A stretch of 64,000 bases of DNA from Dermanyssus gallinae (GCA_003439945.1 QVRM01005427.1:372001-436000), one strand, 5' to 3'. Counted from the stretch's first letter, positions 13,838-27,229 are shown. The notes: generated by a model from the letters alone, not told the origin. Program-made: numbers and translations.

Positions 13838-14316
13838 ATTACAGACGATTACTATCCCAGCTATCGTGCTTGAACGTATTGGCTGAATAGTGTATTGATT
13901 AACTTGTCACAGGTTCTAATGTTAAGTTCGTATTCGACCGCTGGACATGCTAGATTGTAAAAAGCATATATCTTGTCCGTACATTTTGCAGGGGTTACTC
14001 TAGCCATTTTTTCCCTACAAGTGTACTAGCTCAAGCGCTTGTCAAGGATTGCGAACTAAATTCGACTTGTGTTTACAAATGACAGAGATTAAGCTAGGTA
14101 GACGTCAATTCTACATGTATGTCTATGGCCATATCATTCTCAATGCTAACCGCTTCATGTCCGCTTTCTACAGGCGAAAAGCCGTTCCGTTGCGACGTTT
14201 GCCATAAGGCATTTGCCCAGGCGGGAACGAGGAATTTTCATCGCAAAAATGCCCACTCTTTAAAGAAAACCGGAGTATCTCCCGATTTTTCCCTTCGGCT
14301 TGCTGGAGGATCCTAA
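12670..14316 (+). CDS. C2H2 zinc-finger protein, C-terminal exons (5' part not found)
   Basis: Three exons: 12,670-12,779 (less certain), 13,585-13,726 and 14,174-14,316. The last intron interrupts the Gly codon of the inter-finger linker. The sequence reads HTG|EKPF across the ACCG|GTATGT donor and TACAG|GCGAA acceptor, so this splice is secure. Finger 1 is CEVCHKGF...HLTEHMRTH and finger 2 is CDVCHKAF...FHRKNAH, with the second histidine spacing typical of C2H2 fingers. A 20-residue tail ends at TAA. Two adjacent fingers with a TGEKP linker are expected to bind DNA in the nucleus. The first listed exon has a TACAG acceptor, a GTATGT donor and a phase that joins exactly, but its sequence is not diagnostic. 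N-terminal exons and the start codon were not identified, so I cannot name the gene. It could use alternative 3' exons, as BTB-zinc-finger genes do, but no BTB domain is seen. Confidence 0.8.
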
Positions 14317-17300
14317 AGCACGCTCACGATAGCCCAACGTGCGTCACCAACCACCACCACTAACGCGCGTTTTGCTCGAAACGATTCCGGTAATAACTCG
14401 AATATTAGGACCGGAGTAACTATCTACATTTTGGGCCATTTGAAGATAAGAAGAATGAGGATAAGCAAAATCCCCCCGTGATGATGCAGAGCAGCACGAT
14501 CCCCGAGACAGCTGGTGAGGAGGTACGAACCATCATTGCTAACGAATTGCGTCGAACCCTTTTGGTCGCTGTAACGGCAAACAGAAACCAAGACAACAAA
14601 AAATAGAGACAACCAGTTTAGTGAAAGCTTCGGACGCCTTCGAAAGAATGAGGTTGCCCGCCCGTTGGTCCGCCCATCTGTCTGACCGTGAGACGCCAGC
14701 GAAATCGACAGGACTATCACCACGACGGACTCTTGATGATGCTCGGACAACTTCCAGCGGCGAAAACCTGAAGCCGATGGCCTCTCGGAACCCACGCAAA
14801 CAATGGGAAACAAACAATATAATCGAGTTACGCGAAAGACAACATAAATACAGAGAGAGAGAGAGGAGGAGGAGGAAGAGGGTGATAAAGGAAAACGAAA
14901 ATTGAGAGGGACAGTGACTTCTTCGGAGTGCCAATCGCTTCGCACTGACCGCAGCCACACCAAAGATCGAGGCGTGGAGTTTGTAGTTTCGCTCCTTAAG
15001 ATCCGATATGATCATTGTGTATGTATCTACATGGTTGGCAACTTGTAGCAAATTTCAATCGTCTCATGCACGGCTGTGAAGACTACACGGTCAGAACAAG
15101 AGGGATCATATTTCGAACCGATAGTTGTTGGTTTGGCTAAGCTGCAGCGGTCGCCGCTTTCATGGTGTTTCAGGCAGCGACAACAGCTGACGCCGCAAAA
15201 TCAGCAACAACAGGTACGAAACCTGCTGCTGGACTCATATGCACAGATTATATTCGAACTCTTCATAGTAGACAACGTGTGAGTGATCGGTGTATAGTGA
15301 GCGCTGATGACTTGTTGACTGAATCCTACAGACCTAACCACCGCATGATCGACTCAATGAGCATGAAACGCATACTTTACTGCCATTCTATATATATATA
15401 TATATATTTTTTTTTGCTTCTACACATTCACGTCATGAGTACGTGGAAATGAGAAGCGGCACAAAAGTATCGAATCTACAGTACTGGCGTATGATTGCAC
15501 CTTTTGGGACGTATTAGTGTGAATGAACTTAGTGAATTTCGTTATGTGTGTTATATATAATCGAAAGTCGAACTTTTTGCCCAAATTGTGTTATGTTACC
15601 AAAGAGTTGTTAGAGCTTTCCATCACTGGGAACCTACCAGTTTTCGTGTCTAAACACAAACGTTTTTATTCTGTACGAATTTGAGATGAACTGGCTTGAT
15701 ATAGCGTTTGTCTCACTATAAAGAGGAGGACATTTTCTGAGAAATGGCGTAGCCAACACAGTCTGCTTCAAGTCAAGAAAGATTACTTGGTTTGCTTGCG
15801 TTAATGATGGCTATCGTGATGGTGACCGCGACGTCGATGAGTAATTTATGGTACAAAATTGCCAGCATCGTTGAGAATGGATGGCAGAAGATTTGATTGG
15901 GCGTTAGAATGGATGGCTTGAATGAAAACTTGATTAGACGTTAAGGTTATGGATTGTTAATCGTTTTGAAAGTCGGAGTGACTAATAGTGAAATCGATGG
16001 TTGTCCCGGAATTGTATCGTTTTACGGGTCGAGTATAATGTCCCAAACACAACTTTATCTTAAGAGTTGCTCTTCCGGGGGCTAACACAGGGAAGAGACA
16101 CTGTTTCTCTACTGTTTTAAGTCATGTAAAGAATCATGTTGTCCTCTACTTAACGACCGTTTTTTTGCTAACTAATTGTGGCGTAGGTAGCATGGCTGGC
16201 CGTATGCCGCGTAGTCGAGGCTTGATTGCCACAATGACAGCTAGTGTTGTATATTCAAAGCTCATTTTGAATTCAAGTCATGATCGGAACGGTCTAATTT
16301 ACCGTGATTTTGCGACTGGGAAGATTTAAAAGCTCCTTGTAACGCTAGCCTCCTACCACGACTATTCTCTATATCCGCCATCGTGTTTCAAATTACATTA
16401 AAATACGCCTCCCTATAATGGAGGCAGATTCCCCACCTGCCTTTTTCTGTATGCCCTTCTTTAGACTCCAGGCAATGAGTACTACGAAATAGACCAAAGA
16501 GATCCAGCTAAGCAAATTGTTAAATAGATAGTATTTGTACAATCACATTTCAGCATGAAAGGTAGTCTCGAGGGATTGAAGCGCTGATATTATGCACGTT
16601 GCAGACGCTATTTTTGCTTACCCAGAGAATGTGATTTACGTGTTGACCAAAGTATCGTATATATATATATATAATCATCTTCATGATACATTTCATGTCT
16701 ATGCTGACTTCCGCGCTAACGGGAATCACTCTCATATCGGGCGATCTAACGGGGCGAGTAATCTCAGTAGCTATTATAACTATAAATACGTTCGTACTAT
16801 TCATCACATCTGAGTAAACTTAGTTTTTAAATCAATTATTGTATATTTGATCGCGCATCCAAAGACAACGAGTTGTTCTTGAGAAACCTTCATATAAATA
16901 CATCGCGTTTATGTAATAAAAAGCTAGTCAGCCTCGTTTTCAACTCCGATAAAAATGCTAACAAGTTTTATTTTTTCATGTGTGTGATTTTTCACCAATT
17001 TGCACTTTGGTATTTGTTCTGTTTCATCATTTTGTTACAACGACTGGCAGACGATTGCCTTTGGCGCGTAGTGTTTGCACGTACAGCGCAGGTTGTCGCC
17101 GCACTCGAACCGATCTGGCACTTTACGCTCGCGTTGAACGATGGCTACGGTGCCACGGCTCATCGACTTCTAGTATATGTATCACCTGAATGTGCGTCGT
17201 TTAATTCCTCACTCAGGTTGCAACCAAAGACAGCATACCAGACACATTGAACCATACGCGATCCTGATACGCGTCTGTGCGAAACGCACATAGCACATAT

Positions 17301-17857
17301 TACAGTGTTATTACGCTAAGCTGTGGTGAGGTGAAATCGCCCAAAGTAACATCTCCATACAAATGTTGATCGGTTGCCCGTTGTTATCGTCAACGGCTGC
17401 TAATAATGCCTTCGGTCGTGCTGCCGTTGTTGTCCCTGTTATCAGTATTGTTGTTGCTTTTGTCGTTGTTGTCCTCGTCGTCACTGTTGTTGTTTTCTCT
17501 GACATAGAGCGAATGTTTTACAATAATAGAAGTGTAATTTTAACCAAATTATTTGTGGTTCTATACCCTACAGATACATTCGTTTTTGTTTTTTAAATCA
17601 GTAACTGTTTGTTTACTATATAGTGGTGATGACCATTGTCAATAATATATAACAGTAACAGTCACACTCGTAATGGCAGCAACAAAACGAACGACAGCAG
17701 CAGTCGACAACACAACAGCAGCAGCGATCGCGATTGCTTTAACGTGGATGCTTAATGGCAAAAGCAGCAAATACCTGCTTCGCACATGATATGACGTCAG
17801 AGTAATTTTTTACGCCGAGACTGTCCTATATGGTCTGTTTTTTTTTCGGTAAACCTT

Positions 17858-17965
17858 CGGCGGGATGGAATGGGTGTGATGTATGCCGGCAACGTTAAGA
17901 GAAGCGGTCGCCGGTTCGGATCCTGGCCAGAGGCATACCCATTCTCGATACAGGCTTTCTTAAGA
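17858..17965 (+). mobile_element. SINE family 2 copy, tRNA-like head
   Basis: GGCGGGATGGAATGG near the start acts as an A-box region, ATGCCGGCAACGTTAAGAG follows, and a B box reads CGGTTCGGATCCTGG. Downstream is GCTTTCTTAAG, the same junction sequence found after the head at 46,990 and, in a close variant, at 20,341. The body beyond the junction is not matched. Confidence 0.65.
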
Positions 17966-18238
17966 TCAGCCGATTGGGCTAAAATAGTACAAACGCGGTG
18001 CACTCCGGTGTACTTCACAGTACTCTCAGTTAGAAAGAGAAATGTGTATACTACAAATCTGAGGTGAGGCGTAGAAAATTGATGTTTAATTAGCATTACG
18101 CATGCTTCGTCTTGGGGTCGAAATATAATTGGTACATGTAGCCACTTCACCCAAAAACAAGCAGAGCAAAATCGCAGAAAACATATCAGCATTCAGTATA
18201 TTTAAAATTTTGTCGTATATATTCTACAGCCTCGTCAG

Positions 18239-18240
<2 letters not shown>

Positions 18241-18287
<47 letters not shown>
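18241..18287. repeat. (TA)n microsatellite
   Basis: Pure TA tract of about 46 bases. Confidence 0.9.
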
Positions 18288-18289
<2 letters not shown>

Positions 18290-19814
18290 AGCCTTGGTTC
18301 AAGGTAGCAAGCTTAGTCGTGGAAGGTTACGAACACGTTTTGCACCTGATTGCTACCACAGTGAGGTTCTAGTACGTAGTATTACGCCACTTCATTAGTA
18401 CTAACATCACACTAATCACCTAGCGATTATATATGAATGTACGGTTATTCAATAGCAGTGATTACAATCATACTCACGACATTACGTCTACCCCTATACG
18501 GTTTGTTCTTATCTAATTCCTATATTTATATATAAGGAAAGAAGGAGGAAAATATCATTGTACCATACCACAATAGTTTTTGTTAGTACGCAGATATATA
18601 TATATATATATATATATATAGATAGAGAGAGAGAGCAAGAGAGAAAGATGGAAAGAGAGATAAAGAACTAAGACCTCAATGTATAATACATCAGCATGAC
18701 CAACGCCGCACAAATATACTTATAGCGGCAGAATTTTGGCTTGCGAGTATCAAGCGTACTTGCAGAATATCTATCCGGCATGCGAGATATGTAGAAATTT
18801 ATATTAATACCTATCCTGCACAGCTCCAGTAAATAAAAAGAACGCTGAGTGAAGACAGCTTGAGCTAACAAAAGAGAGAGAGAACAAGCATGTGTCTTAC
18901 CGTGTGTCTACAATGCGTAAGACAACACGGACAGACAGAGGAATCTTACTAAGTCGAAGGGCGAATACTTAATACCAAAAACGTATAATATTAATAATAA
19001 CATAATAGTTCATATTATTGTGTAATGCGACAAGCTGGACATATTGAACATGTTCATACGACTTTGGGCCGCTGTGCTAGCTAGATTAGTCGTTTTAGTG
19101 ATCTATTTCAAAAGGAAATTGAGACTTTGTGGACAGAGAGACCAGTATGGTAGGTACGCTATGGATTTATACGAAACGTTGGCGTGATTACGAGATGAAT
19201 AAATGACAGAAAATCGAAGTATTTTTCGAAAAAGATTGGCGAGTCTTTAATTAATTTTGCAAGCAACCGGCAAGTGCAGAAGATTGATAAAAATAAAATT
19301 TATAGCAATATAAGATAACCTTCTATGCTAATGTAATTACAGCGACAATCTCGTGTGTTCCGGAATTCAGTGCTTGATGCTTCTAGGTAAACTACCTTAG
19401 AAGTATTTACTTAACTGGGGTTCATAGAAAGCCATGGTAATTATAGGCATTTTTGTCAAACATAAAACGACTACGTCAAAGGGTGTACGAAAACAGGATA
19501 ACGTTACTAAATCATGCCTGCAGTTTTACTTACAAAATGTAACAGCGAACAAAGAAAACAAAACATTGAATGACTGTCTTCCCATGGCTATATAGCTGTA
19601 ACTTTATCAAATTTGGCGTATGAATACCATTGCATGAACTTTTTCGTCAAGTGTCATATTTGATTGCATTGGTGATCCGGAGAAAGCTCAGAGTCATCAA
19701 AAGCGCCCTCCTCTTTATAATTGAATCACCAACTCAGCGATTTCTTAGGAAATTGAATACACAGAAGCATGGATCCATCCACCGTCCCTTACGGCACCAA
19801 TTCTGCATAGATTA

Positions 19815-19817
<3 letters not shown>

Positions 19818-19863
<46 letters not shown>
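19818..19863. repeat. (TA)n microsatellite
   Basis: TA tract of about 45 bases. Confidence 0.9.
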
Positions 19864-19865
<2 letters not shown>

Positions 19866-20340
19866 GTAGGTGTACATACCGACTTATTGGGAAGGAACGG
19901 CTTAACACATTTTCACCTCATATAAAACTAAAATAAATTATATTTAGGCTTTGATAAAGGGCATTATTTCCAGAGAAAATATTCCGTTTTAAAACGCTTT
20001 TTAAATATTTGCCATACCAAGCATAGCAATATGTGAGATGCTTTATCCAACATGTGAGCTGCTTTATTTTAATAGGACGTTTACTGAAGCTATGCTTTCT
20101 TTATTAAATCAACTAAAAAAATACATTATTTTAACTAGAATGTGGCTTTTTAAGTGCCGGTTTTCTGATGGAGGGGATCTTGTTCGACAAGAAGCAAGGT
20201 GGAATTAGGTTTTAATAGATAATCTAGATAATATGGAGACCAGCATCGACCAGGCCAAGTTCCAAACTTAATTGTGATTTTCGAAGTGTGCGTACTTTCC
20301 CGCTCACAAATGCACTTCCCCGTTTAAAAAAAGTTCATCT

Positions 20341-20550
20341 GCCGAGGTGTCGCCGGTTTGATCCCCGCCGTTGGTCGAAGTTTCTTTAAGCGATGCTCAT
20401 TGAGAATAGATGTTAAACCATACCGCTGAGAGTCAGCGGCCATGCTACCACAAGAACTGTTGGGGAAACCCTAAATATCTTAACATGTCCGGCCCTCGAT
20501 GCATTGAAGATACACCTCAGGTTAAGTGCCAAGCCCGTAGGGGACGGAGG
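20341..20550 (+). mobile_element. SINE family 2 copy, head joined to body
   Basis: The most informative copy, because it links the tRNA-like head to the body. It has the B box CCGGTTTGATCCCCGCC, then GAAGTTTCTTTAAG, then ATAGATGTTAAACCATACC, GTCAGCGGCCATGCTACCA and ATATCTTAACATGTCCGG. These body blocks occur in the same order, reverse complemented, at 5665-5858. The A-box end is truncated or strongly diverged. Confidence 0.75.
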
Positions 20551-21109
20551 ATAGTCTAGAATTACATTAAAAAACTTCCTTAAAAATGTTTAATTCTAGC
20601 GTACCAATAGTGATACTTGGTTACTACTGTCGTCGCTGCTAGAATTCAAAATTTGGCGCCAACGAAAGTTGCGATTTTCGATCAGCTGCTAGTTCACCAT
20701 CACAACAATATGCTGTAGGGTAAGTAAGTGTTCGATAGGCGATGTTGCCGGTATGGTTATGACTAATGGTGTACTGGCTGATGAGTGCTCCCGCGTTACC
20801 GTCCTCCCCTGTCGTATACAATGAACAGTTTCTCTAGGACGGCGTCGTTTTCACCTCGGTCTGCATCTTGAGTCGCACTATGTAATGTTCAGTTGCATGC
20901 ATGAAGTCCAGAGCTGTGTGTTGAATTTCAACTCACAGCGCCAGTGAAGCCTGCGTTGAAATCTGTCACGGTCGGTCTCGTTGTGATTCTCTCCGTCCTC
21001 TCGAGCCATCGAACAATCATCGAACGTATCGGCCGCTATCGTGGCTTGTTGGCGCCGTAAGGTAGAACAAAATCTATGTTGTGTGTTTTACACATGCTGT
21101 CACAAACAG

Positions 21110-21110
<1 letters not shown>

Positions 21111-21152
<42 letters not shown>
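21111..21152. repeat. (TA)n microsatellite
   Basis: TA tract of about 40 bases. Confidence 0.9.
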
Positions 21153-21154
<2 letters not shown>

Positions 21155-21689
21155 TGAGTACAGGAAACAATATACACCAAAATTGCTTTTTCTTATAATA
21201 GCTTTAATAATTTGTAATGTATGTACAATAAGAGGCGCTTTCTTGAGGATGCGTACGTAATCGAATGGGTCTACACATCTGTTTTGCTTCATATATGATA
21301 TGATAAAATGCTCAATGATAAAACGTGAAAATTGTGTCAATTCGAACAATATTTTTTTGGCAAATTGAATTTCTGCTTGGAATTACACGTTGAGGTTTAT
21401 TTGTCGGTCGTAATTCTGTATTTTTAGTCGTTGAAGTTGGCATCGATATTAAGCTCATTTTCCTTGCAGAAACGCGCGGAAAAGTAGTTGGTTAAGCAGT
21501 TTATTTTCTTAATGTTGCAACTTACACAATTTGCCTCTATACACAGATAAGATTACCAGATAAATTATTTTCTGTACCCTAAACTTGTCGTACTAGGTAA
21601 ATAGAGAAAATTCAACATAGCAAACGCATAGGGATATCTATGATGTTATTGAATTCATTATTATCATTCCTCTGACAGAGAGTGTCATT

Positions 21690-21848
21690 GGAACTGCAGA
21701 GAGGCAACGCCAATACTATGTTTAGTGGTCACCGACACTCAAGCAATAATAGTACAAGCAATATTGTGAATATCATATAATTAGGATATTAGTAATTGTC
21801 ATACCTTTACATATCAACTAAAGCCCGTTGTCAAAAAAATATTATTAC
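21690..21848 (+). repeat. Dispersed repeat with CCYGTTRTMAAAAAAA-type 3' tail
   Basis: It contains GAGGCAACGCCAATACTATG, GTGGTCACCGACACTCAAGC, ATATTAGTAATTGTCATAC and an end of the form CCCGTTGTCAAAAAAATATT. The same blocks occur in order at 62,315-62,460, and a shorter tail copy lies near 31,180. An A-run and ATT-rich tail suggests the 3' end of a retroposon. It ends less than 100 bases before the SKI2 start codon. Confidence 0.65.
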
Positions 21849-21943
21849 CAACCAGGTTGATCTGCCGATCTAGCTGTACTGTGTTCACTATCGATGCCTT
21901 TGTTGGTTCTGGCAACTTCTGTACAGCCGCCGATCAGGACAAA

Positions 21944-23387
21944 ATGGAGCTAGTCTTTGACCCGGCCGACTTATGCGTCGTGCCTATACCCAACTGTCCG
22001 GGTACGGCCGACCTCCTCTACGAGCCTGGCGAAGGACCGCGACCTTTTGGGTTAAGCCATTGTCCGTTCAGCCCACCTCCGCTACGCAAAATGTCGGAGC
22101 GAGCAGACCTGGAACGGTGCCTCACCGAGTTCCTGTTGAAGCCACCGAAGCTCGACCTGCCTCGCGTCATCACCGATGTCTTTACGCTACTTCGGTCAGC
22201 AGCACATACACTTATCATAGGCCCGTATGACATTAGCACAGATCTCTTTTCTATGCTATTTACACAAAATGATAACTGTGGATATATATATACGCTGGAA
22301 TCTTGCTAGTAATACAACCTCATTCGGAAAGTTCTGCGATCTATCTCTCAGCATAGCGATTAATTGTTAGCTTTATATGACATCTTTGTTTCTGGTGATT
22401 TCAAAAGGCACCCGCGAATAGGTGCAACTCGAAGTCAATCTTGTGGCACTCTTTATTCTGCACGCTCTGGAAGCTCACGAAGGGATGAACCCTGATATAT
22501 GTACGTATATATACAGTCACAATTGTAATTTTGTGTATATATATTCGTACATGCAAATGTGCACTTCTTTGATCTCTAGAACGGACCCTCAGCCGCAAAT
22601 GGCGAGGCTGCGGGCCGTCCGCGATCTAGCAACAGGCGAGGTGAAGGGCGTACAGGAGATTGTTCCAGAGATCGAGCAGGTATCTGGTAACGTCGTTGAC
22701 GTCGACCAGCTGCTTAGGGAACCGACGAATTTCGAGCTTGACTTCGACTTGGATCGAGGCTCCGGCTCTGGGTCGGCGGCCACTGCAGTGGTGGCCGAGG
22801 CATCTTCGGCCGAAGTCCGAAGCCCGAACCAAGGCCCGTTGGACACCGGCATACAAGAGGATGACTTTTTGGAGTCCCTACCGGCCCTCGAGGACATGGT
22901 GGGGTCGGACGCCTCGGCGTCTTCGTCGTCAGCCATTCGCCTCGAGGGAGACGTCGCAACCTCGGCGACTGTAGACGCTGTGCCCTGCGGTGGAGCAGCG
23001 GTGCCCGGAGAGGACAGCTTAGATGATCAGCTGCCGCACGTTGAGCTGACCGAGGTGCTCCAGATCAGCAAGAGCGGGCCAGCAGACGCTGGACTACAGA
23101 CGGGCCGACGCAAATGGGCCGAGATGGTGAACATCACCGAAGATGTGACCAACTACGCCGAGCTTAATCCCGACCCTGCGTATACGTGGCCGTTTGAACT
23201 CGATACGTTCCAGAAAAAAGCGGTCCTGCTCATGGAGAAGGGCGAGAACGTATTTGTCGCTGCCCACACTTCGGCTGGTTAGTGGTGGTTGGTCAACGCT
23301 TCTAAAGGTTCTAGCGTTTTGAAGTCAGAGCCAGTTCACACACTCTCTCACTGCGAACACCGAATGTATATATAATAATATTATGAA

Positions 23388-23418
<31 letters not shown>

Positions 23419-24097
23419 AAGTGGTCTAGGTTATTTGTTCCTATTGTATGTGCTTAGTGAGTGATCGACGCCAAGGTGCGCTTCAACTCGGTCGAGAGCG
23501 AAATTGACCGTTAACTGAGCAACCGTTAACGGCCTGCGGGCCAGCAGTGCTTCCAGTGGGGAATGGATATTACCCAGTAATTGGGCTCATTTGGCGTAGC
23601 TTACTAACATGACTTGCCACGCAGTCTATGTCAATGAATCCGATGAATGAACAGATCGATCGCACAACAATGCTTGCAGGTAAGACTGTCGTAGCCGAGT
23701 ACGCCATTGCGCTCGCACGGCGGCATCTAACCAAGGCGATTTACACGTCGCCGATAAAAACTCTCAGCAACGAAAAGTTTCGCGACTTTCGGGAGACGTT
23801 CGACGAGGTCGGTATCATCACGGGCGACGTCCAGATCAAACGCGATGCGCCAACGCTCATTATGACTACCGAGATTCTTCGCTCGATGCTCTACAATAAG
23901 GCGTCGATTATCGATGACCTTGAGTGGGTGATCTTCGACGAGTGCCACTACATAAACGACGTTGAACGTGGCGTCGTCTGGGAGGAGGTCCGTGTTTTGC
24001 TGGCTCTTTTTCTCTTTATCTCGATCTGTTTCTGTATATACATGCATATATAAACTGTGTGTCGTGTGTTAGATTTTGAGATATGGAACCTAATGAA

Positions 24098-24130
<33 letters not shown>

Positions 24131-27100
24131 ATCAGCGTATCGTGCTGTTGGCTTAATATTTATGAAACATACATTTGTTCCAACTTGTCAAGGTTGTAAA
24201 CAAATCGAACCGCCACCTTACTAACTAGTTTGTGACCGATCAGTCTTTTTATTAATGTGTACCTATAATAATCATGGGGTGGATGGTAATGTACCATCTA
24301 TTTTATTGATTGACAATTGTGCTCCCCTTTTTTTACTCTTTTTGTGCCATCATGGCCGATTATAGTCCACTCCGACATTCACCTTGTTTAAGTAGTAAAC
24401 CATGAAAACCAATTTAAGAGTAGCTGGTTCAGGTCTTAAACTTACGGCCTCCCGAATGCAAGGCAATGAATGATCTTGCCACTAAGTCACCTTGCTTGGT
24501 CAACGTCAAGGAAAGTTTGAATTAACATATATCTTTATCTCTCCTTTATGAACGTCCCAGGTACTGATCATGCTTCCACCGCATGTTCATCTCGTGCTGC
24601 TGTCGGCGACAGTTCCAAACGCCATCGATCTGGCTGACTGGATTGGCCGCATAAAGCAGAGAAAAATTCACGTTATTTCTACATTGAAACGGCCCGTACC
24701 TCTTGTTCACTATCTTTACGTTGGAAGAATTGGTGTGTCGAAGGAGCAGAAGGCCGCCCTGAAAGCGAAGGCAATGCCTGAGCCGGTGAAACTGCCCGAT
24801 CAAGCTGTAGTAATCCTCGATTCCACTAACCAGTTTAAAACGCAAAACTTTTTGAAGGTAATATTTCAGACTTATCCTTCGACGGCTCAAACACACTTCT
24901 CTCTCTTCAAGATTTTGGGTTCATGTAGTTTATAAGATGCAAATATGCACAGAAATAACAGTGCTGTTTCTACTATATTTACCTAGGACATTTTTCGGCA
25001 AACAAAGAAAAATGCTTCGTGACACTTTTATTTTTAGTAGTTGGTTAATACAACTGAAATTCTAGTATACGTTTGTCTGCCTATGTCTGGTTAGCCTGAG
25101 GTGGGAGCGTCGTTTCGATGTATCCGTTTATTAGGTTTTTCTGTAAACAGATGCTGGATGGGTCATTAATGTTCTGTTTTCAGGTCTGCGCAGCAAAGAG
25201 AGGCTCCAGCAGCCAATGGAAGGGGATAGATGAGCGAAGTCGCTATCTTGGCCTCGTACAGTACTTGCAAAAAAACGACCACTGTCCGGCTATTGTGTTT
25301 ACGCTGTCGCGTAAGCGGTGCGACGAAAACGCCATGTCGCTCGGCAACGTTGACATGACGACGGCCACGGAGAAATCGCAGATTCATCAGTTCATCAAGC
25401 ACTGTGTCGCGCGACTTTCTACGGAAGATAGCAGACTGCCGCAGGTCGAAATGCTTAAGCAGCTACTCAAGAATGGCGTAGGTATTCATCATAGCGGCAT
25501 CCTGCCCATCATGAAAGAGGTTGTCGAGATGCTGTTTCAGAGAGGCCTTACGAAATTGCTCTTCGCCACCGAAACGTTTGCCATGGGCGTCAACATGCCT
25601 GCCCGTACGGTGGTGTTCGACAGCATCCGCAAGTATGACGGTTACCAGTTTCGCGATTTGCTTCCTGCCGAATACATACAGATGGCTGGTAGAGCGGGGA
25701 GACGTGGGAAAGATACTGTCGGCACCGTACTCATCATGGTTAAAGGGGATGTGCCTGACTCCAGCTCGCTCCAGGTCATGATGATGGGCCGGCCACAGTG
25801 TTTGCAGTCGAAGTTCAAGGTCACCGATACTATGATTCTGAATCTAAAAGCCGGAGTGCAACGTCGAGTGGAAGATGTTATGCGAGACTCCTTTGTCGAA
25901 GACTCGAAACAATCGAATCTCTACGCGCTCACTAAGAAGCGGGACGAATTGATAGCACAATTTGAGAGCATGGAATCAGTGAAGTGCGACTCTTGCCGCG
26001 ATATAACGCCGTGCCTCGAGCTCCTCGAAGAGCTAAACGTACACAGGTTGATGCTGTGGACGAGAGTATTCGAGTTCGCGTCATCAGGAAAAGTCTTCTG
26101 CCCTGGAAAGGTTGTAGTGTTTTCTAAAGAGAGGGAGCCAGCCCGTCTTGGCGTGATCACGTCATTCAACGCCAAACAAAATCAGCTTAATGTCGTTAGT
26201 TTAGCTGGGAAAACGGAGGGGCGCTGCTATTGGCCAGCATCACGTAAAATTCAAAAAGCAAGCAATCCAAGATGCGAGTTAATCACCTTGGGTCCGCAAG
26301 ACATTCTTGACCTTTCGGACACTGAAGTGCGAATCGATGCCAAGAATGTAAACACCCCGAAAGGCCTTCGCGAAGCCGGCCAAATCGTCTTCGAAATGGC
26401 GGAGTCATGGACATTCAAGAAGGTCAACCTGTCGAAGATAATAAAGGGGACTGATCTAGATTTTGCCGAACATCTTCAAAATACCAATCGCCTGGAACAG
26501 CGGATCCTCTACTCTTCATGTTCCAGCTGTCCACTCTTCGAGAGTCACTCCGAAACCGCTCAGAAGGAACAAGCCGTACAACACGAACTTCGTCACATGT
26601 CGTTGATGCTGTCGGACGAAGGCATGACCATGATGCCCGACTACCACAAGCACCTGGCTGTGTTAGAGAGACTCGGCTACGTTGAACCGAACGGGCCGCT
26701 AAAGTTTAAGGGTCGCATCGCTCGTACGATGAGTTCACACGAAGTGCTGCTAACAGAGCTTCTCGTCGGAGACATACTCTACAAGTGCAAGCCCAACGAG
26801 ATGGCGGCCCTGCTCTCTGTGTTCGTGTATCAGGGCAAGGCGGAGGAGAACGAGTCGGCTGACATTCCCGAGCCGCTTCAGGAAGTCATGGAGCAGTTTT
26901 TGGCTCTCGCTAAGGAGATTGGTCAGGTCCGCCGTGAGTGTGGTTTCGAAGAGGACCCGGCCACATTTTGCGACGAGTACAATCGCGGCCTCGTGAACGT
27001 TGTGTATCACTGGGCCAGTGGAATGACATTCGGCCAGATCATGCAGATTGCCGCCGATCAACAAGAGGGGACAATCGTGCGATGCATTCAGCGACTCGAC

Positions 27101-27229
27101 GACTTGCTTGGACACGTCAAGGATGCGGCAAAGGTTATTGGCAATCCGGAGCTACATAAAAACGTCGAACAGGCCTCTACACTTATTCGTAGAGACATTG
27201 TGTTTGCGGCTAGTCTTTATTTGGAATAA
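21944..27229 (+). CDS. SKIV2L: Ski2-type DExH RNA helicase (SKIV2L / superkiller 2)
   Basis: The catalytic subunit of the cytoplasmic Ski complex, a 3'-5' RNA helicase that feeds mRNA to the exosome. Coding exons are 21,944-22,194, 22,580-23,277, 23,680-23,987, 24,561-24,857 and 25,184-27,229. They total 3,600 nt (1,199 aa; the human protein is about 1,246), and all junctions are in phase. ATG 21,944 is the first in-frame ATG. The first 90 residues keep family features, ending in RTDP. Walker A AAHTSAGKT (about 311-319) is assembled across intron 2. Motif Ia TSPIK is 339-343, motif II DECH is 403-406, motif III SAT is 434-436, and motif [12 protein letters not shown] is 684-693. Then come the accessory arch-type region, the DSHCT domain ([12 protein letters not shown]) and a C-terminus [13 protein letters not shown] very like vertebrate SKIV2L. 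It is oddly DECH where the family usually has DEVH. Mtr4 is excluded by the N-terminus and the C-terminal sequence. Confidence 0.97.
24353..24503 (-). mobile_element. SINE family 1 copy in SKIV2L intron 3
   Basis: Minus-strand A-box region AGGTGACTTAGTGGCAAG, a degenerate B-box region (GTTTAAGACC) and the shared body (CATGGTTTACTACTTAAAC, GTCGGAGTGGACTATAATC). It ends only about 58 bases before the exon 4 acceptor and is antisense to the gene. Confidence 0.85.

Larger units (their letters stand above)
14317..21689. other. Intergenic region with repeats
   Basis: No recognisable gene. The first few hundred bases may be 3' untranslated sequence of the zinc-finger gene. One exon-like GC-rich segment lies at 17,051-17,172, with acceptor CTGGCAG and donor CTA|GTATAT. 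It is open in two plus frames and one minus frame, its product is not recognised, and it is left uncalled. The rest is AT-rich with TA tracts and two SINE family 2 copies. Confidence 0.5.

Noticed and set aside
17051..17172. Exon-like GC-rich segment
   Set aside because: Open in both strands and several frames, no recognised product and no partner exon; recorded only in the intergenic description.
20341..20550. Bacterial or viral insertion
   Set aside because: The repeated blocks fit a tRNA-derived SINE; no viral or bacterial protein is visible anywhere in the window.
21944..27229. Assignment as Mtr4 (SKIV2L2) instead of SKIV2L
   Set aside because: The N-terminus, the linker before the helicase core and the [11 protein letters not shown] end match SKIV2L; the typical long Mtr4 arch sequence is not seen.
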